Origin: Negativicutes bacterium
Lineage (GTDB): Bacteria > Bacillota_C > Negativicutes > Acidaminococcales > Acidaminococcaceae
DNA length: 6,172 nucleotides
Assembly: GCA_009930275.1 (NCBI GenBank)
Contig: RZYP01000121.1
Span: 1-6,172, forward strand
Direction: 5' to 3'
In this document: in pieces, positions 1-5,486 of the stretch
Position numbering within the stretch: position 1 is the stretch's first letter
How the letters are laid out: each line of letters begins with the position of its first letter
Translations under genes and position numbers: made by a program
The notes under the pieces: generated by a model
Databases searched by the model: none
What the model was told of the DNA's origin: nothing
Seen by the model: the letters and a program-made list of their open reading frames with translations, nothing else

Positions 1-196
1 GGTTTGTACTGAGCGACAATTGCCCCGCCATCAGCGCATTGGTCTGCAAACGATGCGGTAGACTAATGCTACTACCAATATCCGGCAACCGCACCAAGTC
101 CATTGCATACAATAAACCCCATGCGACCAGAAGGCAAATCGCTGCCCGAAATACTCGCCACCCCAAAATGCTTAGTCTTGCTTGAACTCCTGACAA
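1..196 (-). CDS. Partial CDS, exported or membrane-anchored protein of unknown function (5' end only, TTG start)
   Basis: This frame is open from a TAA stop just upstream of the start to the left edge of the window, and no ATG occurs before the hydrophobic segment. The best start is TTG at 196-194, preceded by AAGGG with about nine bases of spacing, a plausible ribosome binding site. The visible 65 residues begin MSGVQARLSILGWRVFRAA. A hydrophobic stretch (about residues 18-32, AICLLVAWGLLYAMD) follows the basic start, and then a predicted non-cytoplasmic segment, LVRLPDIGSSISLPHRLQTN. This is the pattern of a signal peptide or signal anchor. It lies 25 bp downstream of B3 on the same strand, so it is probably the next gene of the same operon. 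I do not recognise the family and most of the protein lies outside the window. A 17-codon ORF starting at ATG 225 overlaps the B3 stop (ATGA) in another frame and ends at once, so I do not take it as the start. Confidence 0.6.
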   Translation of the reverse strand, partial: MSGVQARLSILGWRVFRAAICLLVAWGLLYAMDLVRLPDIGSSISLPHRLQTNALMAGQLSLSTN

Positions 197-221
197 GAAA
201 TTATGCCCTTAATAATCCGTT

Positions 222-596
222 TCATGGACAAGAAGGAGAATTTGAAAGACGTTTCATATTTTTTCGATCTACGTTAATTACCATCCCGACATAGAATTGA
301 TTTGCACAATCTTTCTCTGTAGCCGTACATGTATACGTACAGTAGGAATCCTCGACAAAATCCCTGTATCCATTTTCCATAGTGGATGTATTATATTTCC
401 AAGTCCCAGGATGTGAAGCTGTTCCTTCTTTATAACCACCAGTAGGGCAATAGGGAGGTTTGACTGTACAAGGAGCATTAATTTCAATGCATTCCGTCGT
501 GTGCAATTTATAACAAGGTATTCCCGATGAAGACATTGCAACAATCACCACTCCGGAAAACATACCCAATATGGTTATTTTCGTTTGTATTTTCAT
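222..596 (-). CDS. B3: small cysteine-rich exported protein, diverged copy
   Basis: This encodes 124 residues and is the third member of the B family. The N-terminus (MKIQTKITILGMFSGVVIVAMSSSG) is clearly homologous to B1 and B2 and looks like a signal peptide with cleavage near residues 23-27. The mature part is well diverged: it lacks the glycine-rich GGGPGYTVWINGP block and the NMIPAGGF block of the other two. It still keeps all eight family cysteines, at 28, 36, 43, 50, 86, 90, 97 and 123, with the CTYxC pair at 86/90. No lipobox is evident. It starts 12 bp after A3, repeating the A-then-B order, so it is probably co-translated with it. The function is unknown. Even cysteine number and constant spacing suggest four disulfide bonds outside the cytoplasm, which is inference. 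Confidence 0.85.
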   Translation of the reverse strand: MKIQTKITILGMFSGVVIVAMSSSGIPCYKLHTTECIEINAPCTVKPPYCPTGGYKEGTASHPGTWKYNTSTMENGYRDFVEDSYCTYTCTATEKDCANQFYVGMVINVDRKNMKRLSNSPSCP

Positions 597-608
597 ATAT
601 ATTGTTTT

Positions 609-1727
609 CTATTTATTCGAAATACTGACTTCATTATCACTTTTGTTTCTTTTGACAGATATGAAACTCACAACAGCGCCGGCAGTAATAAGCACTGCTG
701 AAATCCAATATCCCCAAATGAGTTTTTTTCTACTTGGCCTTTTTAATATGCGTGGATCATCTGGTTTTAAGCGAACTACTTCATTGGATTTCGAATCGAA
801 TCCAATGTATTTATTCGTATGTAAGTAATAGGTCATGGCCGGAGAAAAACCTTGCATTACAGTAAACTGAAGCTTAAGAAACGAACCGTCAGAGAGTTTC
901 TTTTTTGCCGGAATTAATTTCATTATGACTATCCTGTTTAATAGTATTTCTTTACCATCTTCGCTAAGAGATTTTCCCTTAGCATATCGAGTAATAGAAT
1001 TCGGCACCCAAACGTTCTCATTATTCTCAGTGTAGCCAATAATATTTCTCCAAGTTACCGGTAAATTTCCTCCTTCCATGTCTACCGTGTCGGCAACAAT
1101 TTCTTCAGGCATTCCAAATTCAGTCCATTTAGTTATAGTATAATCCACTTTAATTTGCGCTTGAAGATTAGTATATATACCACCATCTTTTGCCATCTTA
1201 AAGTTGGAGTGTTCAAGGCCGAGGTTTAATAAATAATCACGAATAATTCGAATACAGTCTTCTCCATAAACCTTAATGTCGTTGTTCATTTCTTCCGGAA
1301 TTCCCTTATCCTCCCAAACTTTCCGTTCATAAAAATCATCTGTATTGAAAGCCCACCACGTGTTTTCAAAACGAGCACAAGCCTGAATTGGCAAATTAGT
1401 ACTCAAACAATTTGGAATTGAAACCATTTTGACATTAGAGGTTAGCAATAAAAAATTTTCACCCTGAAAACTTCCACTCCGGTAGAAGATTGGAATATCA
1501 GGATATTCTGGATACTCAACGTAAAACGCAAACTCCTCGAATCCATCACAGTTGAGATACTGTTCCAAGAGCGTCTTGGCTGATACGAACATTTGTGTAC
1601 AAAATAAAAACAGAATCCCCAAGGCAATTCCTGTCAAGTTATTCCGCCATGCTCCGTCATATCTCAAGGCATTGTATTTACTTTTAAGCTGTCTCTTTAT
1701 AAATAATAAATGTTTTTTCATATTCAT
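609..1727 (-). CDS. A3: membrane-anchored extracytoplasmic protein, diverged copy
   Basis: This is the third member of the A family, 372 residues from the ATG at 1727. The frame can be extended to a TTG at 1736 (MKI-) or shortened to the ATG at 1721. No clear Shine-Dalgarno site decides among them. The N-terminus is basic (KKHLLFIKRQLKSK), followed by one hydrophobic helix (GIALGILFLFCTQMFVSA), a domain of about 280 residues, then a C-terminal helix (WGYWISAVLITAGAVVSFISV) with a charged tail. Stretches shared with A1 and A2 include TLLEQYLxCxGxEEFAFY, the TWWA region, FGMPEEIVAD, KLIPAKKKL, and PDDPR followed by GYWISAVLI. Unlike A1 and A2 it lacks the proline-rich PSEPPP linker after the first helix. 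The cysteines in YLNCDG and EDCIRI match positions kept in all three copies. It follows the MauE-like gene by 31 bp and precedes B3 by 12 bp. The family is not recognised; the beta-rich central region could be LolA-like, a weak guess. Confidence 0.88.
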   Translation of the reverse strand: MNMKKHLLFIKRQLKSKYNALRYDGAWRNNLTGIALGILFLFCTQMFVSAKTLLEQYLNCDGFEEFAFYVEYPEYPDIPIFYRSGSFQGENFLLLTSNVKMVSIPNCLSTNLPIQACARFENTWWAFNTDDFYERKVWEDKGIPEEMNNDIKVYGEDCIRIIRDYLLNLGLEHSNFKMAKDGGIYTNLQAQIKVDYTITKWTEFGMPEEIVADTVDMEGGNLPVTWRNIIGYTENNENVWVPNSITRYAKGKSLSEDGKEILLNRIVIMKLIPAKKKLSDGSFLKLQFTVMQGFSPAMTYYLHTNKYIGFDSKSNEVVRLKPDDPRILKRPSRKKLIWGYWISAVLITAGAVVSFISVKRNKSDNEVSISNK

Positions 1728-1758
1728 TATTTTCAAAATCTACATTCAACTTGCTATT

Positions 1759-2217
1759 TTATCTCTTTCTCCTTGCATAAAGACTTGCTCCCAGAGCCAA
1801 AAGCCCCAGGATGAGAAGAATGATACAGATAAGCAGTGCTGCGTGGGTTGCCTGCGCCTGGCTTAAACCCAGGAATTCACCCAATGATCCCAAACAAGGA
1901 CAATAACCTCCCGGTCGCAGCTCTGCTGAAAAGAACCGATATGCCACGAACTCAATACTAATCCAGAGAATGAGCCCCGAGGCAACTAATCCATTGCGGC
2001 AAAATAAAACCAGGGTGCCTACAGCTATCTCTGTTACCCCTACCAGGGGCATAAGGATACCAAAACTGATCCCAAACACAGGGTCTCTAACTGCGAGCAT
2101 CCCTGCGGAACCGAAGAGGGATAGAACCTTAATGAGTCCGGTGATAATCAGAATCGCCGCCGCCGTGCTTAGAAAGAAACGAGCCAGCAACGATGTCCAC
2201 GTATTTTTATTATCCAT
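1759..2217 (-). CDS. MauE/DoxX-like redox-associated membrane protein
   Basis: This is a 152-residue protein with four predicted transmembrane helices (about residues 12-37, 48-72, 76-96 and 125-147) and a basic C-terminal tail (YARRKR). Between helices 3 and 4 is GGYCPCLGSLGEFLG, with C106 and C108. A CxC(F/L)G motif at this place is typical of the MauE/DoxX-like superfamily, and size and topology also fit. MauE itself works with MauD in forming the disulfides of the methylamine dehydrogenase small subunit. No mau structural genes are visible here, so methylamine use is not implied. Inference: it passes oxidising or reducing equivalents to the thiols of the cysteine-rich B proteins encoded on both sides. 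It begins 89 bp after B2 and ends 31 bp before A3 (22 bp if A3 starts at its TTG). The start has only a weak purine stretch upstream. Its DNA looks more GC-rich than the A and B genes, suggesting a separate origin. Confidence 0.85.
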   Translation of the reverse strand: MDNKNTWTSLLARFFLSTAAAILIITGLIKVLSLFGSAGMLAVRDPVFGISFGILMPLVGVTEIAVGTLVLFCRNGLVASGLILWISIEFVAYRFFSAELRPGGYCPCLGSLGEFLGLSQAQATHAALLICIILLILGLLALGASLYARRKR

Positions 2218-2306
2218 CGAAAAATCACATACATCTCTTTACTAATTCGTTAGTACTTGCAAAAGGAGGTCAAACATACAATAATCAGTTAAAAACTGCA
2301 ACTAGA
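2218..2306 (-). promoter_or_regulatory. Intergenic gap between B2 and the MauE-like gene; weak promoter and hairpin candidates
   Basis: This 89-bp gap is the widest inside the cluster and so the likeliest place for an internal promoter. On the minus strand, TTGACC (2273-2268) matches five of six bases of a sigma-70 -35 box, but the hexamer 17 bases downstream (ACGAAT) is poor. Another weak pair is TTGCAG (2301-2296) with TATGTT (2278-2273), 17 bases apart. A 6-bp perfect inverted repeat, TACTAA/TTAGTA around a four-base loop, spans 2240-2255. It is AT-rich and lacks a U-tract, so it is not a convincing terminator. Whether the MauE-like gene is transcribed from here or by read-through from A1 cannot be settled from the sequence. 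Confidence 0.25.
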
Positions 2307-2666
2307 TTATTGGCACTCTATAAATCCACCTGCCGGAATCATATTGTACCCTCCCCCTTTTTTAACGCGAGGTGTTTCACCACAACAATCTGGTTCAGTA
2401 ATTTGACATTCATAAGTACAAGTACTTGGCCCGTTAATCCATACTGTATACCCGGGGCCACCACCAGCTATACTAATTTTGTCAGTAGCATTTGTAGTAT
2501 ATCCTCTATATGTACCATTGCCAGTACAATTAGGACTTAATGCTGCACATGCACCAGTAAGACATTTATGAGATACTGCATGATTACATGCTCCGGATGA
2601 AGCAAGAGCTACAATTGCAAATCCTGCAAATACACCGAGCATGGTTACCTTAGTTTGAGTAAACAT
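2307..2666 (-). CDS. B2: small cysteine-rich exported protein
   Basis: This encodes 119 residues from the ATG at 2666. An upstream in-frame ATG at 2708 would add 14 residues inside the A2 coding region. I reject it because MFTQTKVTMLGVFAG aligns residue for residue with the start of B1 and lies 4 bp after the A2 stop, just as B1 lies 3 bp after A1. Residues 1-26 form a signal peptide-like segment ending ALASSGA. The mature protein has cysteines at 27, 35, 40, 47, 83, 87, 94, 95 and 118: the eight family positions plus an extra C95. A glycine-rich block (GGGPGYTVWINGPSTCTY, 68-85) and a C-terminal GGGYNMIPAGGF are nearly identical to B1, while the region around residues 36-66 varies. No lipobox or enzyme motif is seen. 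It is probably secreted or periplasmic with disulfides; the function is unknown. Confidence 0.88.
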   Translation of the reverse strand: MFTQTKVTMLGVFAGFAIVALASSGACNHAVSHKCLTGACAALSPNCTGNGTYRGYTTNATDKISIAGGGPGYTVWINGPSTCTYECQITEPDCCGETPRVKKGGGYNMIPAGGFIECQ

Positions 2667-2670
2667 AATT

Positions 2671-3762
2671 TTATAATTGTCTTTTCTTAATAAACAAAAA
2701 GCTAACAAAAGCCAAAGAACCGATCAATACTGCTGAAATCCAATATCCCCAGATTATTTTCTTCTGATTTGGCTCATTTAATAAACGAGGATCATCGGGT
2801 TGCATTCTGTAAACTTTATTGGATTTGCCATCATATCCAACCATTTTTTTTCCTTCGACATAATATACGGAAGGACCAACTTTGTTGAATGAACTAGAAT
2901 CTTCAAATCCTGAACGCAAAAAATGTGAACGGGGTAATTTTCCTTTCGCTGGAATTAGTTTTGTGATGACAATCCGCCTCATTAATATTTCTTCCTTTTC
3001 TCCTTTTCTCAGACCGTAGTGAGTAATTAGACAGGGAACATGTTGCCCGTCCGGATTTGTGGTGTAATCAATCACTTTTCTCCACACAATAGGAGGATTT
3101 TTCCCTTCTAAATTCAAAACATCAGCTCTTATGACCCTGGGCATTCCAAAGTCAGTTTTTTCGGTAACTGAATAAGTAATAACCTGAGTTTGCCCATCTG
3201 CATATTTTCCTTTATCGAGGGTCATCATTGCCTCTGAGGAATGGGCTAAACCCAAGTTAAGTATGGCTTCCCTAAAATAATAGATTTCACTATTGCATTG
3301 GCCTCGAACTCCATTTTCTTCCTCCTCCGGAATATTTTTGTCTACCCATACTTCTCTGGTATAAGTAAGTGGACCGGAAGAAATAGCCCACCAATTTGTT
3401 TCGAAGCATGCAGAAGTCATCAATTGAATATTTGAGGGTAGTGTTTCCGGAATTTCTTCTATTGGATCATAACTCATTAGAAATAGAAAATTATTCCCTT
3501 GGTATGAACCACACCAATATGTGTTGGGAAACTGATTGGTTCTTCCGGGGTACTCTTGGTAATAAGCAAACTCTTCAATACCATCGCAGTGGAGGTACTG
3601 TTCCAACAATGTCTTAGGCGGTGGCTCAGATGGCGTCTTGGCCGGGAGCAATGGCTGCATACAAAATAGGAGCAGAATACTCACAATTCCCAACAGCCAT
3701 CCGCGTCTTTGCAGAGAATTGATATCCTTACTTTGCCCCATTTTTTCGGCTTTATCGTTCAT
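2671..3762 (-). CDS. A2: membrane-anchored extracytoplasmic protein
   Basis: This encodes 363 residues, starting MNDKAEKMGQSK at an ATG preceded by GGGGGA about 12 bases upstream. In order: a polar N-terminus with RR at 19-20; a hydrophobic segment, residues 22-41 (ending PLLPAK, perhaps a signal peptidase site); a proline-rich linker, PSEPPP; an extracytoplasmic domain, about 50-335; and a C-terminal helix, about 337-358, with a KKRQL tail. Motifs shared with its paralogues include TLLEQYLHCDG, GSYQGNNFLF, ETNWWA, NLEGKNPPIVWRKVIDY, KLIPAKGKLPRSHFLRSGFED and VGYDGKSNKVYRM. C59 and C156 match cysteines kept in all three copies. It sits 19 bp after B1 and 4 bp before B2. By eye it is well over half identical to A1, with the ends best kept. 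The domain family is not recognised. The topology suggests an anchored partner or carrier for the B protein encoded just after it, which is inference. Confidence 0.9.
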   Translation of the reverse strand: MNDKAEKMGQSKDINSLQRRGWLLGIVSILLLFCMQPLLPAKTPSEPPPKTLLEQYLHCDGIEEFAYYQEYPGRTNQFPNTYWCGSYQGNNFLFLMSYDPIEEIPETLPSNIQLMTSACFETNWWAISSGPLTYTREVWVDKNIPEEEENGVRGQCNSEIYYFREAILNLGLAHSSEAMMTLDKGKYADGQTQVITYSVTEKTDFGMPRVIRADVLNLEGKNPPIVWRKVIDYTTNPDGQHVPCLITHYGLRKGEKEEILMRRIVITKLIPAKGKLPRSHFLRSGFEDSSSFNKVGPSVYYVEGKKMVGYDGKSNKVYRMQPDDPRLLNEPNQKKIIWGYWISAVLIGSLAFVSFLFIKKRQL

Positions 3763-3781
3763 AAATTTTTTTTATCCCCCC

Positions 3782-4147
3782 TCACTCACATGGGACAAAT
3801 CCACCAGCCGGAATCATATTATAACCTCCATTCTCTTTTACAAGTGGATACTCACCGAAACAGTCCTGCTGTATGATTTCACAAATATAAGTACAGGTAC
3901 TAGGTCCGTTAATCCACACTGTATAGCCAGGCCCCCCGCCTGCAATACCAGTCCTATCTGTGGTCTCTTCAACTACCCCCCTATACGGATTATCATCCGG
4001 ACAATTGGGACTCATTGCGAAACAATAACTGCCACTCTCTTTGCACGAATGCGTTACAGCATGATTGCAGGCACCCGATGAAGCAAAAGCCACCACCGCA
4101 ATTCCGGCAAAGACACCAACAATTGTAACCTTAGTTTGAATATGCAT
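3782..4147 (-). CDS. B1: small cysteine-rich exported protein
   Basis: This encodes 121 residues. The N-terminal 26 residues (one lysine, then TIVGVFAGIAVVAFASSGA) form a signal peptide or single helix. The mature part begins about at CNHAVTH. Eight cysteines lie at 27, 35, 42, 49, 85, 89, 96 and 120, the set found in all three B proteins. A glycine-rich segment (GGGPGYTVWINGP, 70-82) runs straight into the STCTYIC cysteine pair, and the end, GGYNMIPAGGFVPCE, closes with the last cysteine. The start is 3 bp after the A1 stop, so translation is probably coupled. There is no lipobox, no type IV pilin motif and no catalytic signature that I recognise. Compact size, signal peptide and paired cysteines fit a secreted disulfide-stabilised protein of unknown role, such as a structural, binding or toxin-like protein. 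Confidence 0.88.
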   Translation of the reverse strand: MHIQTKVTIVGVFAGIAVVAFASSGACNHAVTHSCKESGSYCFAMSPNCPDDNPYRGVVEETTDRTGIAGGGPGYTVWINGPSTCTYICEIIQQDCFGEYPLVKENGGYNMIPAGGFVPCE

Positions 4148-5245
4148 AATCTATGTCTGTTTATATTTTTTTAGGAACCAAAAAAAGGAGAAAGCAACGA
4201 CGGTAATAAAGATTGATGAAATCCAATATCCGTGGAGAAGACGCCTCTTAGAAGGTTCATTTAGCAGACGAGGATCATCCGGGCTCATTCTATACACCTT
4301 ATTTGATTTGTCATCATATCCAACCATTTTTTTCCCTTCGACATAATAAACCGAAGGACCGATTTTAGGAAACCTGCTCGCGTCTTCAAATCCTGAACGC
4401 AAAAAATGTGAACGGGGTAATTTCTCTTTTGCAGGAATTAGCTCTGTAATCGCAACGTACTTTAAAAGCCGTTCACTCTCACCCTCCCTCGTTCCATAGT
4501 GAGTAATCGAAGAAGGCAGACACTTGCCATCAGCATCATACCTGTAGCTGATTACTTTTCTCCAAACAATGGGCGGATTGATTCCTTCTAAATTCAGCAC
4601 CTTAGCCACAATCTCTTTCGGCATACCGGCCTCATTTTTCTCAGTGATGCTGTAATCAATGACAACCTGAGCCTGTTGGTTTGTAAATATACCTCCGTCG
4701 CGAGACATCATAACACCCGAAGTATGCGAAATACCAAGATTGAGTAACGTCTCTCTGATATGGCGTACGTTACCAATACATTGAAAGTTAACTTCATTAT
4801 CCTCTTCATCCGGAATATGTTTGTCTTCCCAAACTCCTCTGGTGCAAAAGAGTGGATCTGAACTGATACGCCACCAGGTAGACTCAAATCGGGCGAATGT
4901 CATTAACGGAATATCATTTCGTAAAGCCGTCGGAATTTCCCCTAACGGTACGGAAGATCGGATAAAAAGAAAATTATCCTCCTGGTAACTGCCGCACCAG
5001 TAGGCATTCGGAAATTGATTCGTTTTCCCCGGATATTCAATGTAGAATGCGAACTCTTCGAAGCCGTTACAATCAAGATACTGCTCCAACAATGTCTTGG
5101 GCGGTGGTTCAGATGGCGTCTTGGCCGAGAGTAACGGTTGCACGCAAAATAGAAGAAGAATACCCGCAATTCCCAAAAACCATCCACGCCTTTGCTGGGA
5201 ATTGATACTCTTACTTTGACCCATTTTTTCGGCTTTATCGTTCAT
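3782..5245 (-). repeat. Tandem duplication, unit 1 (A1-B1)
   Basis: This is the first copy of a unit of about 1.48 kb. The unit comprises an A gene followed within a few bases by a B gene. The shared DNA begins at the MNDKAEKM start codon and ends at the B stop. A 40-bp block at 4384-4423 is identical to 2901-2940 in unit 2, offset 1483 bp. Further near-identical blocks lie around 4313-4330 and 5100-5127. Confidence 0.85.
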
Positions 5246-5263
5246 GAGTTCCACGTCATTCAT
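4151..5263 (-). CDS. A1: membrane-anchored extracytoplasmic protein, first gene of the cluster
   Basis: This encodes 370 residues from the ATG at 5263. The ATG at 5245 (MNDKAEKMGQSK, 364 residues) matches the start of A2 exactly and may be the true start. Neither has a strong Shine-Dalgarno site. Layout: a polar N-terminus with RR at 25-26; a hydrophobic segment at 28-46 ending LLSAK; a PSEPPP linker; an extracytoplasmic domain, about 57-343; a transmembrane helix, about 345-364; and a KKYKQT tail. C65 (YLDCNG) and C162 (FQCIGN) are shared with A2 and A3. The segment 266-328, including LIPAKEKLPRSHFLRSGFED and YYVEGKKMVGYDDKSNKVYRM, is almost identical to A2. The central part shows mostly beta-type alternation with many aromatics, which could mean a LolA-like or other lipoprotein-carrier fold. 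I could not confirm that, and no enzyme motif is visible. It precedes B1 by 3 bp and has a long 5' leader with an inverted repeat. Confidence 0.9.
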   Translation of the reverse strand: MNDVELMNDKAEKMGQSKSINSQQRRGWFLGIAGILLLFCVQPLLSAKTPSEPPPKTLLEQYLDCNGFEEFAFYIEYPGKTNQFPNAYWCGSYQEDNFLFIRSSVPLGEIPTALRNDIPLMTFARFESTWWRISSDPLFCTRGVWEDKHIPDEEDNEVNFQCIGNVRHIRETLLNLGISHTSGVMMSRDGGIFTNQQAQVVIDYSITEKNEAGMPKEIVAKVLNLEGINPPIVWRKVISYRYDADGKCLPSSITHYGTREGESERLLKYVAITELIPAKEKLPRSHFLRSGFEDASRFPKIGPSVYYVEGKKMVGYDDKSNKVYRMSPDDPRLLNEPSKRRLLHGYWISSIFITVVAFSFFWFLKKYKQT

Positions 5264-5358
5264 GTCACTTCTACACTTTCAAATCCTTCCAAACTCCCGG
5301 ACGCAAAGAAGGCGCACTTGCGCAATTTTCCTAGTCAGACGTTTTTACAAAAAAAACC
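5264..5358 (-). other. Leader region of the leftward cluster
   Basis: Non-coding DNA between the candidate promoter and A1. It contains a GC-rich interrupted palindrome, GCGCACTTGCGC, at 5312-5323 (GCGC arms, four-base loop) inside otherwise AT-rich sequence, and eight T on the minus strand at 5356-5349. I see no riboswitch motif that I can name and no convincing leader peptide. Confidence 0.35.
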
Positions 5359-5404
5359 CTGATAACCCTAGAAAAAATGTTATCAAATCTGGAAATTATT
5401 GCAA
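5359..5404 (-). promoter_or_regulatory. Candidate promoter and operator for the leftward cluster
   Basis: A perfect 7-bp inverted repeat, TGATAAC (5360-5366) and GTTATCA (5379-5385), is separated by 12 bases, so the half-site centres are 19 bp apart, about two helical turns. This is the geometry of a dimeric repressor or activator site. On the minus strand it overlaps two weak sigma-70-like pairs: TTGATA (5386-5381) with TATCAG (5364-5359), spacing 16, and TTGCAA (5404-5399) with TAACAT (5382-5377), spacing 16. It lies roughly 100 bp upstream of A1. On the same strand the repeat is followed by GGG and eight T (5356-5349), so the transcript could instead form a weak terminator or attenuator hairpin. 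Both readings are inference. Confidence 0.4.
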
Positions 5405-5456
5405 ACAAATTCTGAGAAAAATTTTAATTTCAGACCTCGAAAAGATACACAAAAAT

Positions 5457-5486
5457 CTGATTATGATTATGTTATGATGGTATAAA
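5457..5486 (+). promoter_or_regulatory. Possible rightward promoter with extended -10
   Basis: TATAAA at 5481-5486 is preceded by TGG, giving an extended -10-like TGNTATAAA. Eighteen bases upstream is CTGATT (5457-5462), a poor -35. If used, transcription would start near 5493 and leave a leader of about 270 bases before the GTG at 5762. The surrounding DNA is AT-rich, so a chance match is quite possible. Confidence 0.25.

Larger units (their letters stand above)
2307..3762 (-). repeat. Tandem duplication, unit 2 (A2-B2)
   Basis: This is the second copy of the A-B unit, in direct orientation after unit 1 with 19 bp between them. Matching blocks include 2901-2940 (40 of 40 bases), about 2830-2850 and 3616-3644. 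The middle of the A gene and the variable part of the B gene have drifted much further than these blocks. The third pair, A3-B3, is related only at protein level and is not counted as part of this DNA repeat. Confidence 0.85.

Noticed and set aside
209..225. ATG at 225 overlapping the B3 stop as ATGA, a classic coupled start.
   Set aside because: Its frame closes after 17 codons. Only a sequencing frameshift would join it to the downstream gene, and the TTG at 196 explains that gene without one.
2240..2255. Hairpin TACTAA/TTAGTA as a terminator after B2.
   Set aside because: The stem is six AT-rich pairs and no T-run follows on the transcribed strand.
2261..2270. A perfect Shine-Dalgarno-like AAAAGGAGGT on the plus strand (its complement resembles the 16S rRNA 3' end).
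   Set aside because: No start codon follows at a usable distance and no plus-strand gene is present; best taken as chance.
2193..2540. A 115-codon plus-strand frame opposite B2.
   Set aside because: B2 is supported by two paralogues and by its gene order; the opposite frame is serine- and threonine-rich antisense with no support.
222..4147. B proteins as lipoproteins or type IV pilins.
   Set aside because: The residues before the first cysteine (SGAC, GIPC) do not fit a lipobox, and there is no prepilin GFTxxE-type cleavage motif.
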